From assembly GCA_000827495.1 (NCBI GenBank), contig KN817599.1, positions 1 through 64,000 of the forward strand: a stretch of DNA of 64,000 nt. The letters run 5' to 3'. The DNA is from Hypholoma sublateritium FD-334 SS-4 (taxonomy: Eukaryota > Basidiomycota > Agaricomycetes > Agaricales > Strophariaceae). Shown here piece by piece: positions 10,051-27,200 of the stretch (its first letter is position 1; each line of letters starts with the position of its first letter). The notes beneath the pieces were generated by a model. The model searched no databases. It worked only from the letters and a program-made list of their open reading frames with translations, and had not been told where the DNA came from. Made by a program: the position numbers and the translations under genes.

Positions 10051-13000
10051 GATGGGAGGAGGTGGAAGCTGCCGGCCCAACTTGCCCGTCGTTGACCCTC
10101 ACGACGTCACCGTTGGCCATGTCACGCGTCCAATTAATTATTCCCATGTCGGCGTCAACCGTATTCCTATTTTTATTACCGCACTCACTAATTGAAGTCA
10201 ATCTCAACTTGAAATAAAACGATAAACATCTCACAGTGATAGTTGTGCACGTTTGGGCCCCACAACAAAACTCACCCTCGACTGCAGTGTCTTTACTTTA
10301 TCAATGGGCTCGGACTCCGCAGCCCTGATAAATTAAGCTCTATAAGTAAACTATCAAAAACAACCAAATACTCTTCGTATGTTATCAGACATATATCTGA
10401 GCTTTCTGAATAATACCCATGGACCCACAATACCCAACCCCGTGACCCCTGCGTCGCTGTCTTTTTTTTGCTATGAAAAAAAGAAAGAAAAGACAGGTCT
10501 CATGCCGACTTGAAGCGATCAGAATGAAATCCACACGCTTCAAGTTTCCGAAATATTGGTTGAACGACGTCTGGTGTCCGGACACAATGAGTGCTGTCAT
10601 TGTCCTGGCATATTTTCCCAAAGTTATATCACTTCGTCTGGTGCCAAACCTCTAATTGTGGGTTAGTATATGTATGGTGCGCTGTGTTAGTGCATGAGCC
10701 AGTATCCCGAATGGAGGCAAGCTGTTCGGTAGATTGCAATAGATGGGTTTGGATTGGGTTCAAAGTAGGTCACGGACTATTAAGTTCACTCGCAGCTAAG
10801 AGAACACAATTTTTAATGCCTAGTAACTTGGCAAAGTTGGGATGCGAAGGTTGTGGCCTGAGCCTGAGTAGAATCATCACGAAGCATTGTCGAAGATCTG
10901 CGGCTGTTTCATAATTAACCGTACACGTACCAATAATGCATAGGCACTTATCTAGGAAGTGTAGGATAATATAAATATAACAACAACGTCGAGCTTGTCA
11001 AAATCATAGAAGAGTGCACTTTATCTCTGGCTCCAATTCGCCGCGCACTGCTTCTTGAGTCTTCACTCAGCTGCACAAATACTAAGTTGCATCGAGTGTG
11101 GTCGCCCCCTCTCGCCCACTCAGGTATTTAGATGACCCAGAGACTCTTTCGTACCATCCGGGGTGTTCCAGAGTACCAGGACTGGAGCGTCCTGAAGAAT
11201 ATGTAGATGCGCTGCGAGCGCATGGTGCGATGCGGAACGGGAGCGCAGACCTGCGTGCGTGCGCCGATAAGGCCGACGTGCATGCGTTCCGAATGACGCG
11301 CTTTCTATTTTTAGCACACCGATTAGTGTGGCACGCACGGTGGACCCAAGGTGCACGCCGCACAGCAGTGCACAGCTGCAAAAAGTTGCATGTTATTCGA
11401 AGCGATACGGTAGTAAATATTGAAGATATTTCTTCAATCAGATTCCATCTAGAAAGGGAGGAGTTCGTCTATATCGCGGCCTCAGTGCTGAAAATGTGTT
11501 AGGCTCTTCTTTTGTATCCAGCCCGCAATGAATAAATTGCACGTCTGCGCCTGTCTGCGCTACGGCCGTAGTCGGCTAGAGAGATTTTTTGCCTTGAGGA
11601 CAACTCCCTCCATACCGACACATATTCCAAGCTGATTCTGATGAACTTCGATTCGCCATTATCCGCCTTCATCCGCCTCTCCATGATTGCAAATTTCGGA
11701 TTGGTATCGAAGCTTACCGACGCCGAAAGATTGGGACCACTACTACGGGTGACGACTGGTCTGGTCTGAGTTTCACTTTCAAATGTTGCGACTCATTTCG
11801 CAGTGATGCATGTCTACATACCACAGCATAATTCAATTTAATTCCCTTCCGACACACTACAGTAAATTATAATATACAATAGAAAGCTCGAAGCTAGCTG
11901 TAATTACTAGGATCTCCTCAAGAAAAAGAAAAAATTTCGTAATACGTTAACCATGTTACTCTGGAAGCCTGGTATATCCTGCCAGGTCTATTGCGATATC
12001 TGTGAACATTTACACATGGAATGTGAGAAAGTTATCCTACGTAATATCTTTGAAGATGGCCTGGCACGAGATAATCCACCGCACCCGGCTTGTGAAATAG
12101 CTGTGCTCCCGGCTTGACAACATATCATGACTACTCATCATCATTGCAACAGCTTAAGTCCCCGCATCCTGAATCCGATCGCTACATATCTTTCGGACTC
12201 CGTCTGGGGTCTGCCTTAGCATATTAGGCTTCCACAGTTCGCCACAGCGGCTACGATAAAATCCGATTGAAGATAAAAAAACGCTGCACCCTTTCAAGTT
12301 TGTGGATGCTTCTGTATACGTGTCAGAAACCCATGGCTTCAGCGCAACAGGGCTTCTTAGGTAATAATAACCCGCTGGACCACTGAGATTTCCCCAGTTT
12401 CAACGCCACAGCCATCCGCACCCGCACTATCGCAATGACAAAAAAAACCTCCGTGAGGGGAAACTCGGCACCCAACCCCGGACCCCAGTGTACGTACGTC
12501 CACCTCCCCCACTCTTCTATCAGAACATTCGTGCTACCCCGCTGGCGTATTTTTTCATCGCTTGGGTGCAATCCTGCGTGGCGCAATCAGCCTGCGTCTT
12601 TGCAGCACCTTGCTCTCAAGCGATAGCGAGCCTGAGCACCCGAGTCGCCGAGCGCCGGTTCTCACAATAACCTATCATTGTCACATTCCGCGCCTAGTGG
12701 CCTTCCATATCGAACATAACCGTCGTTTTTGTACCAGAGTAAGGTGTAGAAGTATGCAGACGCGTGAGGATCGAGACGCGGGTGCAGACGCAGGCACGCG
12801 CTGAACCACAACCTCTCACAACCTCACGCGGCCATAGTGGTCCTATCCCCGCGCGCCAGCCTGTGACGACCAGATGATGACGCTGCAGGATTTCGGCGTT
12901 TACAAAGTCCATTCCACCCTAGGGAGTCTGGTCACTGAACGAGCGGTCTAGAGCGATGAGTTTGATAGGAGGAGTACAATTTCGCGCGGCTTGTGTTTGT

Positions 13001-15278
13001 CGCCGTCGCCGCCGCCGAGGCCTGCAAACCGCGGGGCAGGCTACAGTGATTTCGGCGTTAAACATAACGACCCGGGCACGGTGGACGACCTTAATAATGT
13101 GTATTTTTAGACTTCGCAAGCGCACATGGCACTGATCGATCAAGCTCCAGTCAAAGGCTACGCGAAGTTGCCGACTTTCCCGTTTGGGACCACCACCTCC
13201 AAAAATCTGGACAAAGAAGCAGCCTGTGCGGTCGGAATGCAGATAAAAGGTGCGCCATTTTTCGTTATTTTGTCTGCTTGAGGCCGTTAACGCCGAGGAT
13301 AAATATAGCTCATCTAATCACATGGCGGTAAACCTTGGAGAACATCGAGGGGGTGGCGTTGGGTCCAATTAGAAGTTAAAGAATAAAACGCAACGAATGA
13401 CTGGCACGAGCGTATGTAAACTGAATCATCGTAATTTAATTGGATATTGCATGAGAGAGTCAGATGAGAAACTGATGTTTACTTACTAATTAGCTCCCGA
13501 ATATCCCGGCTCAGCTGCTCTATGCAGGTCAACTCGGTACGGGATTCTAACGCGAGTAAAAACAGGATTCGTTCCTTGATATATACGACATGAATCATGT
13601 GAGCATTATGTTCATGCACGTATGGTAGAATTAGGTGCGTCTCTCTCAAAAAATTGTGTAGTCGTCAGAACAAGGAAAGATGATCAAGTTATAAACTTGG
13701 CCTAGCTAAAGTTGTCAACTGCGGGCCTGCCTTGAGATGCTTTGCTCCGAGCCGTTGAACGCGAGCAATTGGTATTTTACGGTGACCACGGTGGCCACGG
13801 CTGAGCAGCATATGTCAGAGTTATTTAAACATACTAAACAAGAGAACTTGAAGAGAACATCCAATGTTGGGACAGCTGACGTAGTGAAGTCAAATGTAGT
13901 AGGCCTGAAACAATATGTTTAAAGCATGTGCATGATGGAGCATGAGAGGGAAGACGGCGTCTTTCGTGTGAGCATCAGTCAACGAAATCCCAAAGGCATA
14001 AATCAGCCCTCATCGTTAACGTGTTGCGATAAAAGGAGAAGTCTATATAGATTTAATGTCATAGAAGACAGATCCTACATTCGGAAGAAGGCAGATATTC
14101 CCGTGAACGTCCTCCGACGTCTGCTTGCCACGCATTTCCGTTAGAATTTTGAGTTGTCACAAAGTTGTCAGAAGTCTCGGATCCTTCTGCACGCGGTACA
14201 CATGTCCTCCGGGATAGGATATACAGTCCAATCACAGCAATATGCTATATCTTCTCAGCCTACGAAAATGGAAAAAGTCGACCTTGTACAATGGCTTTCA
14301 GAAACCCTTTTGCGTTCCTAAAGTTGCAGAAAGTACTACCACATAATTGAATAGCCATATTAGATCTCGATACTTCTGGCAGCACTGGCACGCAAGGAGC
14401 CTGCTGACCAGCAAACAACCAACGCATTCCCTGAGGTCGAGGCGATTGATTGTGTGCTCTGAATTTTCCAGGAATAGAAAAAATCAGCTGCTATATCGTT
14501 GAAGGAACGGGAAAATGGTATACTGAGCATTTGCTAGTAAAACATATGGCGACACTCGTCGCATCGGCAATGGATCTGGTTACATATGTAGCCAGGACAC
14601 TCGCTAAACGGTGTCACAAAGTTCACACGATTGCCAGTGACGTCTGTTATTTTCAATCCTTCCAAAAACTAACCAACCCCACCTAAAAACCATTTCCTAT
14701 GGTTATCGAGGGTAGCTCTCATGAAATGCTTGACGCATCTAATGCGGGTCTTAATGGGCTGCGATGTTTCCCCGCATTCAAGAGAAACCCGAAGATTCTG
14801 ACTCATATAATGACAAATTATCCATCGTTAAGGCCAAGGATTCATGTTGATTTTCGCAATGCAACAGCAAAGCTGCCAGTGAGCGTAATATCTTCTCACT
14901 TCACTTGATTGATATCGATTAACCACTTAACGCACATATCTCTGAGCGGGCTCTTTCGTATGGCATCCTGTACGTGTCTTGAACTCACAGCAATTATCAC
15001 GTTGCAGGACATTCGGGGACCCCAGAGGATCTCGACTGTGTCAGTTGACCAACTCAACTTGCTGTCCGTAGACGCGCACCTGTAATAATAAACATTATGA
15101 ACGGTCAGATCTATCCCGGCAAATTCAGGATCACTCTGGTGCCACGCGCTCGTCTGTCCTGGTGTACTCCTTGGATCTATCCTGACGATCTCCTATACAT
15201 GTTCCGATTCTATTTTTCGCACCTAGGTCATCCGGACGAATATCATGGTCTTCGGACAAGTTCTGTCTGCTGAAATCG
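10051..15278. other. Gene-poor block of about 5.2 kb
   Basis: ORFs are short, overlap on both strands and show no family signature. The longest (11098-11502 plus, 134 codons) was not recognised. A 41-codon frame from the ATG at 13126 ending at a donor-like site is equally unsupported. There are no tRNAs, long tandem repeats or obvious terminal repeats. The right end contains the promoter of the glucoamylase gene. Confidence 0.5.
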
Positions 15279-17599
<2,321 letters not shown>

Positions 17600-18317
17600 G
17601 CTTTTCAGTAGGAAATGTTTGCTCCGCCAAACTTTTAATGTTTCCAAATATTTCCCTGCTTTAAAGAAAAAATTCCTTGACGAAAATGTGCTACATACCA
17701 GATCGTGTATCATATACGGTGTTTTGTGTTGATTATTGTATAAAATCTACCAGTGGTTTTGAATGATGAAATTTTCTCGCCCCTGTACATGTTGCCTTGT
17801 CAAGGCCCCGTGCAACGCTCCAGAACACAAAAAAAGGAGCTCGCTCTCGTTTGTTTTCGCTTTTCTTCAAGTTTGCGCTTGGTTTGCTCTTGCTTGCACA
17901 TCTGGTTTGTTAGCTTGTGTAGTTTCACGAATTGAAATGTCGATGCTTTGAGGAAGAAATTCCTTTAGCTCAGGCTATGTCTGAATGTGGGACAGGTGAG
18001 AGGTGATAGAAAGCGTGTATATGAGTGATAGAATGAACCAGGACTTCCCTGGATACTCTCCACAAAAAGGCATCGACTTACGTCTCTGTCGATTCTCTAT
18101 AATTATGCAAAGGATTTTTTTTTTACCTGGACCTCAGCACCCTCTCAAATCTAGAGAAAACGCTGTCTAAAGCGCATCGTCGCTCCATCAAATTATATGT
18201 TGGTGCGAGATGACTGTCTCATTGTGCAGAAAATCGCAATCCTCATTGACAATGTTTTACATTTCAGCATGGCGAGCTACACAGGCCTTACTTCTGCTTC
18301 TCTGTTCGTCCCACACC
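17600..18317. other. Convergent 3' spacer
   Basis: Separates the 3' ends of the glucoamylase (plus) and pyrroline-5-carboxylate dehydrogenase (minus). It is AT-rich with poly-T and poly-A runs; no gene seen. Confidence 0.65.
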
Positions 18318-20375
<2,058 letters not shown>

Positions 20376-20858
20376 ATTGGTGGGGAGATTGGTGGAAGGA
20401 GGGAAAGAGTAATCGTGAGCTTTATCGGTGTCCAGGCGAAATACCGTGACCTCAGGATCCATCTATCGGATCTTGAAGCCGGTTCGCGGGTAAAAAATGT
20501 ATTGCATCGAATTGCGCTACCAACCAAAATTCTACCTCTAGCCCCTAGATTAAATTATTGTACGCTGGCTTGAACCACACCAAGTGGTTGGTTGATTGGT
20601 ATCACCAATAATGAGGCCTTAACAATGAGTCTTGAGTCCTGAGTATTGACTTCAACACATATGTGCTATGGCATTGGGGAAACGTTCGCTAAGGGGCTTT
20701 GCTGGAGCTGATCGATCCGAAAAAGTCTAATTTGATAATTGAAAATAGACGTCGAAGTTCACATGTTCACACGACTCGTGACGACAGGCCGCGTACGAAG
20801 GACAAACGAAGGAGAGATATGTGGCGAGCAATTGGTTCGTACATAAAAGCAAGCAATA
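20376..20858. other. Promoter region of PUT2 and 3' flank of the BTB gene
   Basis: No gene seen. The region lies upstream of a minus-strand gene and downstream of another minus-strand gene. Confidence 0.55.
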
Positions 20859-21728
20859 CTATGGAATGTCAACGTTGTCATCCAATGGATTCTCACCAAA
20901 CGTCACCGTCGACGGCAGTGCGTCAATAGCCGCCTTCAAGCTTTCCAAAACCTTCCACGAATTGAGCACGCTTTCTGGACACCGCGCGCACCCCGAGGCA
21001 CGCGCCATCCTAAACAGAAACTCCATCCCGAAAATGGTATCCGTTGTAGGCCGTAGAGATAATTCTTCCTGCGCCGCATGGGTGAATTCGTGCCACCATT
21101 TCGGCGCCTGGCGAACCGTAAACGCCGATGAATTGCAATTCGTGCACTCGAGGCTGGGCGTCGCGTTGAGCAAATCTGTCGCAGCCTTCGACCGCCGGCG
21201 GTGCAATGTTAAGAGACGATGGTAATCGTATGCCGAGATGTATCGGAGCTCTTTACACGGGGGCTTATCGAGAATGCTGGTGTTCAATGTACGCTGCGAT
21301 GCTATCTTGGCCTCTGCTTCGAGCTCGTAGCGACATGCTATGGCGTAGACGCGGACCGGAGATGATTGCAGAAATTGCGGCGAAACAAGGAGATTCCGTA
21401 GCACGCTGGTGGCAATTTCAAAGTCGTATTTGAGGGCGACACCAAGAGCGGCAGAAAGCTCGTCCAGCGAGTGTATCGTCGGGGCAGGGACGGGATAAAT
21501 GCATCGCAATACGATATCCAAATCATGGCTCGTTTCGGCGACAGAGATTACGGGTTGCTGTTTGGCTGGATTTTCGACTTCTTGAGGAAGGGTGAACATG
21601 TCGTAGAAAAATGGGGAGGCAGCGGCGAGAATGCATTTGTGGACGTGAAATTCAGTGGAGTGATCAATTTCGGTGGTGAGAAGGATGGCATCGGCGTCAG
21701 CGGAATCGAATTGGTAGGATATATTCAT
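20859..21728 (-). CDS. BTB/POZ domain protein
   Basis: A single-exon frame of 289 residues from MNISYQFDSADADAILLT to PLDDNVDIP. Residues 1-110 form a BTB fold: DADAILLTTEIDHSTEFHVH, KCILAAASPFFYDMF, and the LRCIYPV-type segment. The C-terminal half carries two Cys pairs (CTNCNS and CARC) spaced to bind one metal ion, with an intervening WWHEFTHAAQEEL segment. This arrangement is common in an expanded Agaricomycete BTB family of unknown substrate, presumably Cullin-3 adaptors or transcriptional proteins. The open frame extends 70 codons further upstream, but that part looks non-coding and contains an AG-ended tract just before the ATG. Confidence 0.82.
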   Translation of the reverse strand: MNISYQFDSADADAILLTTEIDHSTEFHVHKCILAAASPFFYDMFTLPQEVENPAKQQPVISVAETSHDLDIVLRCIYPVPAPTIHSLDELSAALGVALKYDFEIATSVLRNLLVSPQFLQSSPVRVYAIACRYELEAEAKIASQRTLNTSILDKPPCKELRYISAYDYHRLLTLHRRRSKAATDLLNATPSLECTNCNSSAFTVRQAPKWWHEFTHAAQEELSLRPTTDTIFGMEFLFRMARASGCARCPESVLNSWKVLESLKAAIDALPSTVTFGENPLDDNVDIP

Positions 21729-22922
21729 ACCGGGGGACGCAGTTTTGGATTCTGACAGGGGAAGAAAAAGATAAATGGTCTTACTTGCACAGGTTATAGG
21801 TAACCGAGGACTGCGACCTTGGAGCGGAGCGACAGATTGTATGGCGTCACTGTTGCTTACTCTCTTGAATGGGGAACAACACAGGTTATGAAGCTTCGAA
21901 ACGTCATGACATGACACAGTCTGGGATGTTTGGGGCATGAACTAGGCCAGGCATATATATATACCATCGTCCGACAGTCTATGACCAAAGCCACCAAAGA
22001 CTAAATATCCTTGTCAGGGAGTGGAGACAAATGGGCCAATTGGACTTGAAACCAGCCAGATCTTGAGTGCGCAGCCCGGAATCCGAGTCAGAGGAGGAGA
22101 CCAGAGCTCCTTACAGGTTCCAGTGGCCAGATAGCAAGTAGACGATACACGTCAGGCCCTGCGAATCAACCTTTTCAGGCTCGACCGACTCGGATGGCTC
22201 TGCTAAGGCCAAGGGACCGAGCAGAGCATATCTTGGCTATGCCGAAGTCCAGAGAGGTCAGAGTGAGCTGTCCAAGGCGTATCGAAAAGGCAGAACGCAG
22301 CAGATGAATGTATGCAGACTAGGGGTTGCATGCTTTGTGACGGTCGGACTAGGAGGGAGTCGTGACTAAACAAGAACTGGGCGGAATGCTCGACTTCCAC
22401 TTTCCCACACATCTCTGACCACCGTATCGCAGTCTCAACACGGTCTTCATGCACATGCCGCATCTCGACATCTGGATCGCAGCTTGACCCCGCGGCCGTG
22501 CTACAGCCTTTCTGAGTGTCTTATCTTTTGAAAGCAGCCAGAGCGCTCCTTTTTCTATTAATTGTTGATACTATTAGGAGTAGATATGATGTCGGGCAAG
22601 TAATCAGCTCACCAATTCCATCATTAGAAAATAACAATTCTTCTGAAGTCTTGCTCCTAAACGATTGTTGCAGACCCACCAGTATCGACTCTCGAGCCGT
22701 GTGTTGGGTTAGAGAGAGCGAATCTGATAAGATAAGATGCACTTCCTGATCTATGCTGGCGACACGGGCGACGCCCAGCAGCCGTTCCCAGGCCGTTCTT
22801 TTCTACACGTTGTCTCCCCCGCCGACTTGAAACAGATTTCCATGGTTTGAGGACTACTTTTACATAAAACTATCTCTCAGTGGACGTGGACGCATCATTG
22901 CACTGGCAATATTCAACGTCAG
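21729..22922. other. Divergent intergenic region
   Basis: Lies between the starts of the BTB gene (minus) and the methionine aminopeptidase gene (plus). Only short ORFs on both strands, some mirror images of each other; no RNA gene seen. Confidence 0.55.
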
Positions 22923-24189
22923 ATGCTCGGGGTCAGAATCAAAGGTCGGCCAGCGTGGACACGACCATTTATTTCCACCGTAAATGGCCGTAAGCTGCCT
23001 GCGAAGGCCCCTCTTCGACGATACACCACCGACGCGGAAGAGAATTCGGCAGATCAGGAACCGTTCGAGGATTTCGGCGAATATGAAGTCATTCTCCCGC
23101 AAGAGCCGTTTGTCTTCGGCGTCTCGCACATCCATACCCGACAGGTACCGGAAGACATCGTCAAGCCGCCTTACGCGCTGACTGTAGATGGCGTCCCAGA
23201 CCAGACACCGCGCCGTGACTCGGGGAAGATCAAGCTTGGGGGCGAGGCGGAATCCAGGGTTCGGCAGGCAGCGCTGTTGGCGAAGAAAGTGCGAGAGTTC
23301 GCTGGTACCCAGGTCAAGGTACGCGTAGAAAGTAGACGTGCAATGCAATTGTGCTTATCCACCCTGGAAAGGTTGGGGCAACGACGAAGGCCATTGACGC
23401 CGCGATACACGACTTCATCGTGGCCAACTCGGCATACCCGTCTCCTCTGCGCTACCAGGGCTTCCCTCGATCATGTTGCACCAGTATCAACAACATCATC
23501 GCCCATGGGATACCAGATGATCGGCCACTCCACGACGGCGACATTCTCAACATTGACATCACCGTCTATTTCAATGGGTACCACGGCGACACCTCCAAAA
23601 CCTTTCTCGTCGGCGACGTTGACGAGCGCGGCCGGGAGCTAGTGCAGGTTACAAACGAGGCCCTCGAACGCGCGATCGCCGTCTGCGGCCCCAACCGGCC
23701 GTTCAAGGCGATTGGGAAGGCAATTTACGGCTCGCTTGCACAGAGGAATTACTCGATCTCGGAGCAATTTACGGGGCATGGTATAAACAAGGTGTTCCAT
23801 TGCGCGCCGTGGATTCTTCATCATCGTACGTGCAATTAGACCTTCAAACCCCGGGTTATTACTGATAGGGATGGGCTTTCAGTGAATGATGAACCGGGGG
23901 TCATGGAGCCTGGCCATTGTTTCACGATCGAGGTAGGCAGGTCGTTAATTATAAGTGCTATACAATATATTCATCAGTCACTATAGCCTGCTATCATTCA
24001 GGGCAGGAACCCCCGAGGATGGATTTTCCCAGATGGTTGGACTGCTTCCACCGAAGTGAGTACCCAGTCTACATTGCTGATACCAGATACTATATCTTAC
24101 TGCACATCTCTCAGAATTGTGCGAGGAGTGCCCAAGCAGAACACATGGTACTCATCACAGAAAAGGGCGCAGACGTGCTTACGCGGTGA
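22923..24189 (+). CDS. Methionine aminopeptidase type 1, probably mitochondrial
   Basis: Removes N-terminal methionine from nascent proteins (M24 family). Five exons: 22923-23318, 23372-23825, 23883-23932, 23987-24055 and 24115-24189, giving 347 residues; introns are 53-59 nt. The first 40 residues are Arg/Lys-rich and lack acidic residues (MLGVRIKGRPAWTRPF...LRRYTTD), as in a mitochondrial presequence, and the N-terminal zinc-finger region of cytosolic MAP1 is absent. All five metal ligands are in place: D194 and D205 in NIDITVYFNGYHGDTS, H268 in TGHGINKVFH, E300 in FTIEP and E332 in QAEHMVL. The usual GHGIG is GHGIN here. The 3' end is only 94 bp from the convergent NUP188 stop codon. Confidence 0.95.
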
Positions 24190-24283
24190 ATTTGCTATTA
24201 TACATTTTCGTAACAGACTACTTTTGTCGATGCGCAAAGCGTACAAAAATGAGGAAAGGAAAAGCAATCTAGGACAAAATATA

Positions 24284-27200
24284 TCATGAAGGAAGCCTCT
24301 CGTGCAGGAAGTTGAGCAGTATCTGTGTTATGTCTACCGACGGCTTTCCAATAACCGTGTCGCTCGCAGTAATGATTGGTTTTGACTTTCCAAGCAGCAC
24401 TTGCAGATCAGCCGTCATCTCGCCCGTCATTCCCCGTCGCATGCGATTGGCCAGCGATGACCGCGGCGCCCGGCGCTCCTTCGTACTCTCCAGCCGTGAC
24501 GTGTCCATCACATGCTCATCCGCGTCGGCATCAACCTGCTCGCTCTCGAAATCGGGTTTGGACAACCACATCGCCAGCTGCGTCGTGGCGTAGAGTAGCA
24601 GCTCCTCGAGGTTCCGCCGCGCAATGATGACACCCTCCTTAACCCCAAGAGCGGTCGTGTACGAGCCTGACAGAGCGGAGGGGTCAGTTATGCTCTGGCC
24701 CGGGGGCCGCTGGACAAGGTTGCGAAGAATATCCAGAGTGCGATTGCCCAGCTCCAGCAGGGTGCCTAAAGATGCAGGCTCGCCCAGGACGATTTTAGAG
24801 TGCTAACAACTGGTCAGTTGCATGTATCATAATGGGGATGAGAGAAACGTACCGGTATAATCACAGCTTGGGTGACAGGCCAGTCGTCAGGGCCATTCAA
24901 GAGTACCTTGTCCGCGCGACTGATAGCCGCCAGCGTCCCAACAAGGCTGGAGGATAGTTGGAACAGGCGGTGTATCAGATGCGTGACGAAGGTTCGCTTC
25001 AGCGGATCTACCTGCGACTGCGCCTTCTCGAATCTTACGCGCTCATCGTGCGTCACCGGCTCGTACAGGCTTGCCAGGTGATTGGGGTGAGTGATGGCAT
25101 AGTTGACCTGTTGTAGGAGTTTCAACGCGTTGACTGTAAATCCGCTGAGAATCCGCTCGACGAGTGCATTTGACTTGGCCGATGTCGGGACGCTAGCCGC
25201 CAGTGCATAGAACAAGTTGACAACCTGGTCAATCTCCTCGAGCAGGGGCAAGGTGATGGGGTCCGCTGTAGTCCAGGAGAGCGCGCGGGTGATCTGGGGC
25301 CAGTATAGCGTAACAAAGCCAACAGCCTCCGCATCGAAGTAGTGATTTTGCTTTCCTATTGTGCTAATCACCATTGCAACAATCGAGAGCATCGAGCAGT
25401 GCGCCAGATGGGCGGGGCTGCGCTGGGTAGGCAGCTCAGGCAGCATGACGTCAATCATTCCTGAACTAATGGCAGAACTGATGAAGTTTGAGCTGTACGC
25501 TGTCAGAATACCTTCACTCGCAATGCGTTCGGCGGCAGCTGCGTTGGAGACCAACGCCATATGGAACAGTAGGACGTGAGGCGAGTACAACGGCTGTTTT
25601 CGGGAGAGGAGTAGCGGGAGATCCGAGAGGCCAACGAGGTCGATATGCGTATACAGTTCCAAACTACTCCTGATGACGTTGGTCTCCTGGCAGCGTGTCA
25701 ACCAGTATGTCGACGATGCATCGATATCGGGCCGTGTACACTGCTCGAATACAGACACGAGTAACTCCATGTCGCGATCGAGATCGATATCTGTTCTAGT
25801 ACGAGCGGCTATGAAGACTGTGCTCAGTGCATCAATGACGAATGAAAGGGTAGGTTCCACCGTCTGTGCAAATGTAAGACGTTGTTCCGCGTTCAAGGTT
25901 TTGGGGCGATTCAGCATGCTCCGGCCTTGCTTCGCGACAAAGTAGACAATTTGGAGCAATACCCTGTGGAAGGGAACAGGCAGTGCTGATAAAAGCGATC
26001 GGGAAGGGGACTGCGCCTCATTTGAGACGATGTCGCGAAGATTGTGTACTAGTTCCATAAATGACCCAATCTCTGCCTTCTTGTCTGTCGAAGAGAACCA
26101 GGCAACTTCTAGCAAAGCCAAGACTAAAGAAAGCCTGGAGCTGTGAATGGTCGACATCATATCGCCGCCACGATGTTCTGAGGCGATGTCGAAGGAAGTT
26201 GAGGCTGCGATCGCAAGGAGATGAGGACGGACCGCAGCGTCTGTTCTGAGATACGGGATGACTTGCTTCAGCAAGGTTACCCATGACTCGAGGAGCGCAG
26301 TCTCTGCATGCACAAGGGATAAGTTTAGATTGATCGAAAGCACGAGTTTCTCTGCCTCCTCAACGGGGTCGTCCATGCTGTCGAGCGCAGCAGGGTAGGC
26401 CGCAAGGCGCGTGCGGAGTAGGGGCGCCGAAAATGCGAACGAGTCACCGTAGTCCCGCTCGCTGACGTGTTCCTGTACCTCTAGCTGTTCCAGCGTCAGG
26501 CCAGGGAAGTGTGTGGATAGCAATGCGGCGCCCTTGTCGTGCAGATCCGGCGCATATGAGCTGGGCGCGGCCTCGGCCAGGAGATCAGCGAGTTTCTCCT
26601 GAGATTTTAGATGTGGCTCAAGCTTGATGTAGCTCAGGGGTTTCTTGAGTGGGACGTCGGTACCATGAAGCTGTAGATGCAGCCCAACGTCCTGAGTGAG
26701 AATGTGGGTGGCGTAAGACTTGACTACGGTTCGGTACGCATGGACCTGTATTGGTTCGTGAAAGGTTGAGCGCCGAATGCCCTCGATGGTCGTAATCTCC
26801 GTCGTTTCGTACGTCGGCACCGGGCCCACCTCCGCGCATGCAATGGAGACGACCATAGTCCAGAACTCGTCGTCCTCTCGCAAAGGATCGACCACACTCT
26901 TGTGCTCAACCGCGTGCTGCCATATAACATCCAGGAAACGGAAGATGCATGCGAGGAGGAGCGGATTCGCCTCCCAAAGTTCCTTCCAGCCAACCAGGAT
27001 CTGGCGCGCAGCCTCCAAGGCGCTAGAAGGGCGCATATTGAAAACATCCTCCTCCTCCTTCGGCTTCTCGTCCGCTTTCTTCTTCCCTTTGGCGTCATTC
27101 TGCCACTCGAGACCCTTAGATGGGTCGAACTCGGCCGGCGAGCGCGATTTGCCACTGACGAACAGCGTGGCCAGTGCTGGTTCGTTGTCAACCGACAGCG

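Noticed and set aside
10591..11502. Plus-strand ORFs of 107 and 134 codons in the gene-poor block
   Set aside because: There is no recognisable motif and no splice-consistent neighbour, with equally long overlapping ORFs on the other strand.
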